Shown: one piece after another, positions 6,907-13,651 of the stretch
Position numbering within the stretch: the first letter of the stretch is position 1
How the letters are laid out: each line of letters starts with the position of its first letter
Assembly (NCBI GenBank): GCA_023386155.1
Contig: JAEWKH010000143.1
Coordinates: 1-19,580 of the forward strand
Direction of reading: 5' to 3'
Source: Pseudomonadota bacterium
GTDB taxonomy: Bacteria > Pseudomonadota > Alphaproteobacteria > Rhizobiales > Beijerinckiaceae
DNA: 19,580 bases
Notes under the pieces: generated by a model
Database searches by the model: none
Told to the model about the DNA's origin: nothing
Seen by the model: the letters and a program-made list of their open reading frames with translations, nothing else
Translations under genes and position numbers: made by a program

Positions 6907-8250
6907 TCACCCCGCCGGCTTCATCAGCACCATCCTGCGCGTCACGCCCGGCAGCGGATCGCACTCGACCTCGGTCCAGAGCTCTTCCTCGCCCGCCGCC
7001 GCGACGGTTTCCTGCGAGGCCAGAAGCTCGCAGCCGGCGCCTTTCGTCGCCTGCTCGATCCGGGACGCGATGTTGACGGTCTCGCCCACCACGGTGAATT
7101 CGAGCCGGCTCTCGTCGCCCACCACGCCGCAGAACACGTCGCCCGTATGGATGCCGATGCCGAGGCGCACCGGGGGGTCGAAGCCGCGCTTGGCGTTCCA
7201 GCGCTCGATCAGGGTCAGGAGGGTGCGCCCGCAGGCCAGCGCCCGGCGCGCATCGCCCTCCTGGGCCCCCGGCACGCCGAAGAGGATGAGGGCTCCGTCG
7301 CCGGTGAACTTGTCGATGACCCCGCCGTGGCGGGAGGCCGCCCGCAGCACGCGCCTCCGGAAGGACGTGATGAAGACGGCGAGCTGCGCCGGTTCCATGG
7401 TCTCGCCGAAGGTGGTCGAGGCGCGGATGTCGACGAAGAGCACCGTGACGGGAATGCGCCGCCCCTGGCGCAGGGATGCGAAAGCCTGTTCGGTGAGGAC
7501 GGGCGCCAGCTCGCGCGGCAGGTAACGGGTCAGGGTGACGCGCAGGGTGGTCTCGCGCACCGCCCGCTCCAGCATCAGGCGCCCCTGCCGCGCGACGAGG
7601 ATCAGGATCAGGCCCGCTGCGAAGATCATGACGAGGCGGACCAGGTTGGCCTGGGCCGAGAACACGCCGATGATCTCGGACAGGTCCTGCTGGCGCTCCA
7701 GGGGGCTCAGATAGCCGCTGCCGAAGGCCAGGAACGAAAGGCCGACCACATAGATGGCGGCCACGAAGGCCTGGAGCCGCGGCTGGTAATGGATCGCCGC
7801 CGCCGCCATGGTGATCGGCACCACCCAGACGACCGGGAAGACCGCAAAGAGGCTGCCGGGAATGTCGAGGCCCCAATGGGTGTAGCCAAGATTGCCGAGA
7901 ACGAGGCAAGCGTCGAGGATGGCGGTGATGAAAGGCAGCTTTTCGATGCCGATGCGCTTCGAAGCGAGCCAGGCTCCGACCCAGCCCTGCGCGCCGAAGA
8001 GGACCAGGGTCAGCTCGGCGGCCCAGATCTGCTTGAGCGCCATCGGGTTGGTGAACTCGATATTCGCCGTGGTGACCAGGACGGCCATGAGCAGCAGTCC
8101 GGCCGTGACCATGCGCGCCCACCCCGCCCGCTGCAGGGCGCCCGTATCGGCCTCGCGGATCAGCCGGTGCGTCGCGTCGCTCAAGACGGGCGTCGTGCGC
8201 AGGGAGCCGATCAGGCCCAGGGCGGTGCGGATGCGGGATCGAGGGGTCAC
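6907..8250 (-). CDS. Membrane-bound class III adenylate/guanylate cyclase
   Basis: The enzyme makes a cyclic nucleotide, most likely cAMP, from a nucleoside triphosphate. The 447-residue protein has a short N-terminus and six predicted membrane helices (about 47-62, 76-94, 104-122, 132-152, 160-178, 203-221), then a linker and a C-terminal cyclase domain. All key residues are visible: metal aspartates Asp274 (VLFVDIRAST) and Asp318 (KFTGDGA), base-reading Lys314 and Thr386 (FTVVGE), and transition-state Asn393 and Arg397 (VNIASR). Thr at 386 fits the class IIIb adenylate type. The six-helix region is not one I can name; it may be a membrane sensor. The start is GTG at 8250. A 137-base gap separates it from the divergent YaiI-type gene. 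No cAMP effector lies nearby. Confidence 0.93.
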   Translation of the reverse strand: MTPRSRIRTALGLIGSLRTTPVLSDATHRLIREADTGALQRAGWARMVTAGLLLMAVLVTTANIEFTNPMALKQIWAAELTLVLFGAQGWVGAWLASKRIGIEKLPFITAILDACLVLGNLGYTHWGLDIPGSLFAVFPVVWVVPITMAAAAIHYQPRLQAFVAAIYVVGLSFLAFGSGYLSPLERQQDLSEIIGVFSAQANLVRLVMIFAAGLILILVARQGRLMLERAVRETTLRVTLTRYLPRELAPVLTEQAFASLRQGRRIPVTVLFVDIRASTTFGETMEPAQLAVFITSFRRRVLRAASRHGGVIDKFTGDGALILFGVPGAQEGDARRALACGRTLLTLIERWNAKRGFDPPVRLGIGIHTGDVFCGVVGDESRLEFTVVGETVNIASRIEQATKGAGCELLASQETVAAAGEEELWTEVECDPLPGVTRRMVLMKPAG

Positions 8251-8387
8251 GGGTTTCTTTCTGCTCCCGGAAGGGTTGATTGTTCAGGCCGATACGTGCC
8301 TCAACGCCGATTACCGATTGATTACGCCATCACGCCCCGCCGGAAAGACCCGGCGGCATCCCCGCATCCCACAGGAATATATGGTCC

Positions 8388-8876
8388 ATGAGCGAGACGT
8401 TCCAACCGATCACCCTCTACGTGGATGCGGATGCCTGCCCGGTAAAGCCCGAGATCTACCGCGTCGCGGAGCGCCACGGGGTCAAGGTCTTCGTGGTCTC
8501 GAACGCCTTCCTCCAGGTGCCGCAGAGCCCGCTGATCGAGCGCGTCGTGGTGAGCGCGGGCTTCGACGCGGCCGACGACTGGATCGCCGAACGGGCCGGA
8601 CGCGGCGCCATCGTGATCACGGCGGACATTCCGCTGGCGAGCCGCTGCGTGAAGGCGGGCGCCGAGGTGATCGGCCCGACCGGAAAACCCTTCACCGAAG
8701 CTTCCATCGGCATGGCGCTCGCGACCCGCAACCTGATGGAGGACCTGCGCGCCATGGGCGAGGTGACCGGCGGGCCGAAAGCCTTCTCGGCGAGGGACCG
8801 CTCGGCCTTCCTCTCGGCGCTGGATGTGGCGATCAACCGGCTCAAGCGCGCAGGATTTGGCGCAGCTTCTCCTTGA
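8388..8876 (+). CDS. YaiI/YqxD family (UPF0178, DUF188) protein
   Basis: The 162-residue soluble protein matches the family throughout. It opens with YVDADACPVKPEIYRVAER (about residues 11-29), followed by VVSNAF, then DAADDWIAE (56-64) and VITADIPLA (about 76-84). GRP/GKPFTEASIGMALATRN near residues 104-118 is the last conserved block. The acidic positions (DADACP, D56/D59/D60, TADIPL) resemble the active-site pattern of PIN-like nucleases, to which the family is distantly related; the function is not established. An aggaa lies about ten bases before the ATG at 8388. A second ATG at 8381 is out of frame. The last 35 bases overlap the end of ccmG on the other strand. Confidence 0.92.
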   Translation: MSETFQPITLYVDADACPVKPEIYRVAERHGVKVFVVSNAFLQVPQSPLIERVVVSAGFDAADDWIAERAGRGAIVITADIPLASRCVKAGAEVIGPTGKPFTEASIGMALATRNLMEDLRAMGEVTGGPKAFSARDRSAFLSALDVAINRLKRAGFGAASP

Positions 8877-9420
8877 ACCCTGCAATATTTTCCGGCGTCA
8901 GGGGGCCGATATGCTTGTGGCGGATGGTGCCGTCGGGGCCGACGATGAAGGTCTCGGGCACGCCGTAGACGCCCCAGTCGATGGAGGCGCGGCCGTTCGG
9001 ATCGACCCCGACGGCCGCATAGGGATTGCCGAGCGCGCCGAGGAAGCGGCGGGCGTTGTCCGGATTGTCCTTCTGGTTGATACCGACCACGCGGATCGAC
9101 GGATCCTTCGCGAGGTCGACCAGGAGCGGGTGCTCCTGGCGGCACGGCGCGCACCAGGAGGCCCAGACATTCACCACCGTGACGCGACCCTTCAGGTTCT
9201 CGTTCGAGAAGCCCGGCACGGGCTGGCCATTGGCCAGCAGCCCTTCGAGCGGCGCGAGATTGAAGCTGGGCACGGGCTTGTTGATCAGGACCGAGGGCAG
9301 CTCGGCCGGATTGCGCCCCGAGATGAGCTGCACGCCGAAGAGCACCACCAGGGCGATGAAGACCAGCGCGGGTAGCAGGAAGATCAGGCGGTTGCGCGGG
9401 CGTTCGGCGGCTTCAGCCAC
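8842..9420 (-). CDS. ccmG: Thiol:disulfide interchange protein CcmG/DsbE
   Basis: CcmG is a membrane-anchored periplasmic thioredoxin that keeps apocytochrome c CxxCH cysteines reduced for haem attachment. The 192-residue protein has one N-terminal anchor helix (about 12-33), and the conserved LPSVLINKPVPSF leads into the thioredoxin fold. The active site is WASWCAPC with Cys90 and Cys93. The cis-Pro loop GVPETFIVGPDG is present near residue 153. The start is GTG at 9420, which overlaps the ccmD stop by 8 bases and implies coupled translation. The 3' end overlaps the YaiI-type gene by 35 bases tail to tail. It is the last gene of the ccmC-ccmD-ccmG run. Confidence 0.96.
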   Translation of the reverse strand: MAEAAERPRNRLIFLLPALVFIALVVLFGVQLISGRNPAELPSVLINKPVPSFNLAPLEGLLANGQPVPGFSNENLKGRVTVVNVWASWCAPCRQEHPLLVDLAKDPSIRVVGINQKDNPDNARRFLGALGNPYAAVGVDPNGRASIDWGVYGVPETFIVGPDGTIRHKHIGPLTPENIAGFKEKLRQILRA

Positions 9421-9568
9421 GGCGGGACCTCCGGCCGATGCCGCGCGATTCGAGCTCGGCCAGGGCGCGGACCTGGATGCGGTGGTCGATCACGGCGCGC
9501 AGGATCAGGCCGAGCACGACCAGCGCGGTCAGGATGTAGGAAAACGCGATGAAGAAGGTATGCGACAT
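9413..9568 (-). CDS. ccmD: Haem exporter protein CcmD
   Basis: The 51-residue protein begins MSHTFFIAFSYILTALV and has one membrane helix (about 5-24). A basic cytoplasmic tail with the family-like RIQVRALAELESRG follows. CcmD is a small subunit of the CcmABCD complex that helps release haem-loaded CcmE. Position clinches the call: it starts 5 bases after the ccmC stop and overlaps the ccmG start by 8 bases, the usual ccmCDG order. Confidence 0.92.
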   Translation of the reverse strand: MSHTFFIAFSYILTALVVLGLILRAVIDHRIQVRALAELESRGIGRRSRRG

Positions 9569-9573
9569 GATCC

Positions 9574-10314
9574 TCAGGCCGCCTGTGCGTCGAGGCGCTC
9601 GGCCTCCAGGATGGTGAGCGTGCGCACCCGGCGGCGCAGGATCTCGGTGCGCATGCCCGAGAGGTGCAGGGCCACGCCGACCAGGGTGAAGGCCACCGCC
9701 ATGATCAGCAGGGGAATGAGCATGGACGTGTGGATCGTCGGCCCGTCGAGGCGGAACACCGAGGCCGGCTGGTGCAGGGTGTTCCACCAGTCGACGGAGA
9801 ATTTTACGATCGGCACGTTCACGGCGCCCACGAGGGTCAGGATCGACACGGCGCGGGCGGCCCGGTTCGGCTCCTCGATGGCGCGCCAGAGGGCCAGGAT
9901 GCCGAGATAGATCAGCAGCATCACCAGCATGGAGGTGAGCCGCGCGTCCCATTGCCAGTAGGTGCCCCACATGGGCTTGCCCCAGAGCGAGCCGGTGACG
10001 AGGCAGATCAGCGTGAAGGCGGCGCCGATGGGCGCGGCGGCCTTCTGCGACACGTCCGCGAGCGGATGGCGCCAGACCAGGGTGCCTAAGGCGGAGCTTG
10101 CCATGATCATGTAGAAGAACAGGGACAGCCAAGCCGCCGGGACGTGGATGTACATGATCTTAACCGTCTCGCCCTGCTGGTAATCGGCGGGCGCCGTGAA
10201 CCAGACCATGTAGAGCCCGACCGCCATGAGCAGCGCCGCCAGACCGCCCACCCAGGGCAGAAGCGTGCCGCTGAAGCTCATGAAGCGGGTCGGATTGGCA
10301 AGCTCTCGGATCAT
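9574..10314 (-). CDS. ccmC: Haem exporter/ligase protein CcmC
   Basis: CcmC binds periplasmic haem and loads it onto the chaperone CcmE. The 246-residue protein has six membrane helices and the haem-handling WWD motif WGTYWQWDARLTS (116-128). The two conserved periplasmic histidines are His57 (IHVPAAW) and His181 (LHQPAS). The start at 10314 (MIRELANPTRFM) fits the family, and codons upstream in the same frame look like non-coding spacer. It leads a tight ccmC-ccmD-ccmG run. The upstream 238 bases must hold its promoter because ccmB is not adjacent here. CcmE, CcmF, CcmH and CcmI are not in the window. Confidence 0.96.
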   Translation of the reverse strand: MIRELANPTRFMSFSGTLLPWVGGLAALLMAVGLYMVWFTAPADYQQGETVKIMYIHVPAAWLSLFFYMIMASSALGTLVWRHPLADVSQKAAAPIGAAFTLICLVTGSLWGKPMWGTYWQWDARLTSMLVMLLIYLGILALWRAIEEPNRAARAVSILTLVGAVNVPIVKFSVDWWNTLHQPASVFRLDGPTIHTSMLIPLLIMAVAFTLVGVALHLSGMRTEILRRRVRTLTILEAERLDAQAA

Positions 10315-10460
10315 GGGCTCGATGTAGCGGTCTCGGGGCAGGCCTGCAACGGAGTCATCGCCGCAAGCCGAATAACGTTTTCGCCAGAAACGGGCTTTTA
10401 TGCGTTTCCCGGCCCTTCGTGCATTCAGGAAATGTGCGTAGGGCAAAACGCGCCATGCTT

Positions 10461-10486
10461 CTCCCCCTCCACATGTGGGAGAGGAG
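10461..10486. repeat. Short palindrome in the ccmC/M23 spacer
   Basis: The sequence runs from ctccccctcc through acatgt to gggagaggag, a 26-base near-palindrome centred on acatgt with three mismatched pairs. It resembles the CTCTCCC...GGGAGAG class of alphaproteobacterial intergenic repeats, as does the ccmA tail at 13655-13707. It lies in the 238-base spacer between the divergent ccmC and the M23 peptidase gene. I saw no clear promoter in that spacer. Confidence 0.5.
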
Positions 10487-10552
10487 TTCTTGTGCCCTTC
10501 ATCCGCCACGCGAAGCGGCCTATAGTCCACGCATCTTTGTTGCGGAGCGGTC

Positions 10553-11539
10553 ATGCGCCTTGGATTTCTAGGCTTCTTCTGCCTCGGCCTCGCTCTTCCG
10601 GCGGCCGCGCAGGACATCACCCTGCGCCTGCCGGTCGCCTGCGAGATCGGACGCAGCTGCTTCATCCAGCATTACGTGGACCGCGACCCGTCGCCTGCCG
10701 CCAGCGACTACCAATGCGGCACCCTCACCTATGACAAGCACGACGGCACCGATTTCCGGGTTCCGACCATGGCCGCCCAGAAGGCCGGCGTCGATGTGAT
10801 CGCGGCTGCCGACGGGAAGGTGCTGCGGGTCCGCGACGGCGTGGAGGATGTCTCGATCAGCGGGCGCGGACGGGAGAGCGTCGCCAATACGGAATGCGGG
10901 AACGGCGCCGTCGTCGATCACGGCCATGGGTGGGAGGCGCAGTACTGCCATCTGGCGAAAGGCAGCCTCGCCGTGAAGCCGGGCGACGAGGTGAAGGCGG
11001 GCGACAGGATCGGCCAGGTCGGCCTGTCCGGCATGACGGAATTTCCGCACCTGCATTTCACCCTGCGCAAGGACGGCAGCCCGGTCGATCCCTTCGCCTT
11101 CGGCGCACCGGAGAAGTCCTGCGGCGGCGGCAAATCCCTCTGGGAGGCTTCCCTCCAGCGGGCGCTCGCCTATCAGGCCGGCAGCGTCCTCAACAAGGGC
11201 TTCGCCACCGGCCCCGTGACCATGGAGGCCATCGAATCGGGCGCCGTCGAGCAGACGCCGCCCACGACAAGATCGCCGGCCCTCGTGGCCTATATCCGGG
11301 CCATCGGGCTCAAGGGCGGCGACGTGCAGACGCTGACCCTGTTCGATCCCGACGGCAAGCCGCTCGCCCGGAACACGGCCCCGCCCCTCGACCGCGACAA
11401 GGCGCAATGGATGGCCTTTGCCGGCGTGAAGCAGCCGCAGGGCGGGTTCCGGCCTGGCCTCTACCGCGCGATCTACCGGGTCGAGCGCGATGGAAAGCCT
11501 GCCATCGAGCAGGCTTTCGGGATCAGCCTCAGGCCGTGA
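10553..11539 (+). CDS. Secreted M23 family metallopeptidase (LytM-like)
   Basis: M23 enzymes are zinc endopeptidases that cut peptide cross-links in peptidoglycan. The 328-residue protein has a clear Sec signal peptide (MRLGFLGFFCLGLALPAAAQ, cut near Ala19/Gln20). The catalytic domain has HDGTDFR with zinc ligands His63 and Asp67, YCHLAKG with His133, a GVGDEV-like turn KPGDEVKAGD, and HLHF with His166 and His168. All the family's catalytic residues are therefore present, suggesting an active enzyme. Six cysteines (30, 36, 55, 115, 132, 190) suit periplasmic disulfides. The C-terminal 130 or so residues form a separate domain I do not recognise. ggag precedes the ATG. Its end overlaps the minus-strand ABM gene by 11 bases. 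Confidence 0.93.
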   Translation: MRLGFLGFFCLGLALPAAAQDITLRLPVACEIGRSCFIQHYVDRDPSPAASDYQCGTLTYDKHDGTDFRVPTMAAQKAGVDVIAAADGKVLRVRDGVEDVSISGRGRESVANTECGNGAVVDHGHGWEAQYCHLAKGSLAVKPGDEVKAGDRIGQVGLSGMTEFPHLHFTLRKDGSPVDPFAFGAPEKSCGGGKSLWEASLQRALAYQAGSVLNKGFATGPVTMEAIESGAVEQTPPTTRSPALVAYIRAIGLKGGDVQTLTLFDPDGKPLARNTAPPLDRDKAQWMAFAGVKQPQGGFRPGLYRAIYRVERDGKPAIEQAFGISLRP

Positions 11540-11888
11540 GGCCGTCGTGGGCCGAACGGCTGTCCGCCGGGGCCTCCCCGCGCTCGTTGAGGCCGTAATC
11601 GCGGAGCACGGCGGCCACGCGCAGCCGGTAGTCGCGGAAAACGCCGGCGCGGCCCGCGCCTTGCGTGGCACGGTGAGAGGGCAGGGTGCGCCAGGCGCGC
11701 ACCGCCTCCTCGTCGCGCCAGAACGACAGGGACAAGAGCTTGCCCGGCTCGGTGAGGCTCTGGAAGCGCTCGACCGAGATGAAGCCGTCCATGGCCTGGA
11801 GGTCGGAGCGGAGCGCCGCGGCAAGGCCGAGATAGTCCCGCTTGCCGCCATCCCCGTCCGGCCAGACTTCGAAGATCACCGCGATCAT
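11529..11888 (-). CDS. Antibiotic biosynthesis monooxygenase (ABM) domain protein
   Basis: The 119-residue protein has the small ferredoxin-like fold of the ABM family. It begins MIAVIFEVWPDGDGGKRDYL, with LQAMDGFISVERFQS near residues 30-44 and LLSLSFWRDEEAVRAWR near 51-67. This pattern of a beta strand, a GF-SVERF strand and an S-WRDEEA-W helix is typical of the family. Members are dimeric and range from cofactor-free oxygenases to haem-degrading enzymes; the substrate cannot be assigned here. It has no His or Asn catalytic set I can identify. The ATG overlaps the stop of the NIPSNAP gene by four bases (ATGA), so the two form an operon. The tail overlaps the M23 gene by 11 bases. Confidence 0.88.
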   Translation of the reverse strand: MIAVIFEVWPDGDGGKRDYLGLAAALRSDLQAMDGFISVERFQSLTEPGKLLSLSFWRDEEAVRAWRTLPSHRATQGAGRAGVFRDYRLRVAAVLRDYGLNERGEAPADSRSAHDGLTA

Positions 11889-12214
11889 GGCTTGATCAGC
11901 TCCGCGTGAGGTTGCGAGGCAAGCCGGAGAAAGACCCGGTCTTCCCGGCGGATGAACTGTTCCCTTTTGGCGAACCCGTAATTGGCGCGGCCCGCCGGGT
12001 CGTTCCTCAGGCGCTCGCGATAGGCCTCATATTCGGCGAGGCTCCCGATGTTGTACACCCCGTAGGCCGTGGTGGCGGAACCCTCGTGCGGCGCGTAATA
12101 GCCGATGAGGTCCGCGCCGCAGCGGGGAATGGCCTGGCCCCAATTGCGGGCATATTCGTTGAAGGCCTCGACCTTGAACGGGTCGATCTCGTAGCGGATG
12201 AAGCAGGTAATCAT
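11885..12214 (-). CDS. NIPSNAP family protein
   Basis: The 109-residue protein begins MITCFIRYEIDPFKVEAFNEYA, has GADLIGYYAPHEGS near residues 33-46, and ends in an RREDRVFL-type strand. These match single-domain bacterial NIPSNAP proteins, which share the dimeric alpha/beta-barrel fold with ABM proteins. Their function in bacteria is not established. The first convincing ATG is at 12214; codons further upstream fall in the regulator's promoter region. It is the first gene of a two-gene operon with the ABM gene (4-base overlap) and diverges from an ArsR-type regulator 75 bases away, which is the likely controller. Confidence 0.92.
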   Translation of the reverse strand: MITCFIRYEIDPFKVEAFNEYARNWGQAIPRCGADLIGYYAPHEGSATTAYGVYNIGSLAEYEAYRERLRNDPAGRANYGFAKREQFIRREDRVFLRLASQPHAELIKP

Positions 12215-12237
12215 GGTGGCATCCTGTTGACTGGGAC

Positions 12238-12289
12238 AGTTCGGTCTTAGCCGATGGATCGATGCCGATGGTTCGGTTAGGATCGAACT
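12238..12289. promoter_or_regulatory. Candidate operator between NIPSNAP and ArsR-type genes
   Basis: An imperfect inverted repeat, agttcggtcttag (12238-12250) and ttaggatcgaact (12277-12289), matches at 10 of 13 positions. Its right arm abuts the regulator's ATG. Inside it, ccgatgg occurs twice (12251-12257 and 12265-12271), 14 bases apart. The position between divergent genes fits an autoregulated ArsR operator. aggat (12279-12283) doubles as the regulator's ribosome site, so binding would also mask it. Confidence 0.4.
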
Positions 12290-12970
12290 ATGAAAGAAGG
12301 TCCTGTCATCGCCTCCGTGGCCGCCCTCCTGGGAGATCCGGCCCGGGCCAACATCCTCACCGCCCTCATGGACGGGCGGGCGCTCACCGTGAGCGAGCTC
12401 GCCGAAGCCGCGGGCGTCACGCTCCAGACGGCAAGCGGGCACTTGGCCAAGCTCGACGCCGCCAATCTGCTCACGGCCGAGAAGCAGGGGCGGCACCGGT
12501 ATTTCCGGCTCTCCGGACCCGACGTGGCCCAGGTGCTGGAAGCCCTGATGGGCCTCGCCCAGCGCACCGGGGCCACCCGGGTCAGGACCGGTCCGAAGGA
12601 TGCGGCGCTGCGCTCCGCCCGTGTCTGCTACGACCATCTCGCCGGCGAGCGCGGCGTCGCGCTGCTCAAAGGATCACAGCGCCAGGGCCTCATCGAGGGC
12701 GAGAGGGATATGGCTCTGACCGAGAGGGGCCGCGCCTTCTTTGCGGATTTCGGCATCGATCTGGCCAGGCTGGAAAAGGGCCGCCGTCCCGTCTGCCGCG
12801 CCTGCCTCGACTGGAGCGAACGACACAGCCATCTCGGTGGCGCGCTGGGCGCCGCGATCCTCGACAGGCTGATCGAGAAGCGGTGGGTCCGGCGCGACAC
12901 GGGACGCGTCCTCACCTTCACCTGCGAGGGCGCGGAAGGGTTCGAGGCGGCGTTCGGGCCGGCCGCCTGA
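12290..12970 (+). CDS. ArsR-type winged-helix regulator with Cys/His C-terminal extension
   Basis: The 226-residue protein has an ArsR/SmtB-type winged helix at about residues 8-76: LGDPARANILTALMDG, then LTVSELAEAAGVTLQTASGHLAKL as the helix-turn-helix, then GRHRYFRL as the wing. This is about twice the usual ArsR length. The C-terminal half carries RVCYDHLAGERG (111-122) and VCRACLDWSERHSHLGG (168-184), with Cys113, Cys169, Cys172, His179 and His181. These could bind a metal or sense thiols, but that is inference. The usual ArsR metal motif ELCVCDL is absent. It probably represses the divergent NIPSNAP/ABM operon and itself. aggat ahead of the ATG serves as ribosome site. Confidence 0.9.
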   Translation: MKEGPVIASVAALLGDPARANILTALMDGRALTVSELAEAAGVTLQTASGHLAKLDAANLLTAEKQGRHRYFRLSGPDVAQVLEALMGLAQRTGATRVRTGPKDAALRSARVCYDHLAGERGVALLKGSQRQGLIEGERDMALTERGRAFFADFGIDLARLEKGRRPVCRACLDWSERHSHLGGALGAAILDRLIEKRWVRRDTGRVLTFTCEGAEGFEAAFGPAA

Positions 12971-12982
12971 TCCGTCAGCCCC

Positions 12983-13651
12983 TTATTCCCCCGACCGCAG
13001 GGCGGCGGCGGCCCCGACCGTGCCGACCACTGCGGCGATCAGGGACAGGGCTACGAGGATCAGGAAGGGCGTCGCGAAGGGGATCGTCCCGCCAAGCGCC
13101 GCATTGGCGGCCGAGACCCCGAAGATCAGGGTCGGGATCATGAAGGGCAGGACCAGGATCGCCAGGATCAGCCCGCCCCGCCGCAGCGACGAGGTGAGCG
13201 CCGCCCCGACCGCCCCGATGAAGGTGAGCGCAGGCGTGCCGACGAGGAGCGTCGCCACCATGGCGAGCATGCCCTCGGGCGAGAGGGCGACGAGGAGGCC
13301 GAGGAAGGGCGCGGCGATCGCCAGCGGCAGGCCGGTGACGAGCCAATAGGCCACGACCTTGGCCAGCACCACGATCTCCAGCGGCGCATGGGACAGGCGC
13401 AGCAGATCGAGGGATCCGTCCTCCTGATCGGCCTGGAACAGGCGGTCGAGGCCGATCAGGGTCGCGAGCAGGGCCGCGATCCAGAGGATCGCCGGGCCGA
13501 TCCGCGAGAGCAGGTTGAGATCGGGCCCGAGCGCGAAGGGAATGAGAGTCACGATCATCAAGAAGAAGATGAGACCCATCACGCCGGAGCCGCCGACGCG
13601 GGCGGCGAGCTTCAGGTCGCGGATCAGGAGGGCGCGGAAGGATTTCACCAT
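12983..13651 (-). CDS. ccmB: Haem exporter protein CcmB
   Basis: CcmB is the membrane subunit that pairs with the CcmA ATPase in the CcmABCD complex, which uses ATP to release holo-CcmE. The 222-residue protein has six membrane helices. It begins MVKSFRALLIRDLKLAAR, and LDRLFQADQEDGSLDLLRLS (about 68-87) and PFATPFLIL near the C-terminus are family features. The ATG (13651-13649) shares one base with the ccmA stop (TGATG), implying translational coupling. No ccmC follows. The next gene downstream, the ArsR-type regulator, is convergent, with its stop 12 bases from the ccmB stop. Confidence 0.95.
   Translation of the reverse strand: MVKSFRALLIRDLKLAARVGGSGVMGLIFFLMIVTLIPFALGPDLNLLSRIGPAILWIAALLATLIGLDRLFQADQEDGSLDLLRLSHAPLEIVVLAKVVAYWLVTGLPLAIAAPFLGLLVALSPEGMLAMVATLLVGTPALTFIGAVGAALTSSLRRGGLILAILVLPFMIPTLIFGVSAANAALGGTIPFATPFLILVALSLIAAVVGTVGAAAALRSGE

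Noticed and set aside
10315..10665. An N-terminal extension of ccmC
   Set aside because: It crosses the ccmC/M23 spacer and the M23 signal-peptide region. MIRELANPTRF at 10314 is the family start.
12215..12637. An N-terminal extension of the NIPSNAP gene
   Set aside because: It runs antisense to the winged helix of the ArsR-type regulator; the NIPSNAP domain begins at Met 12214.
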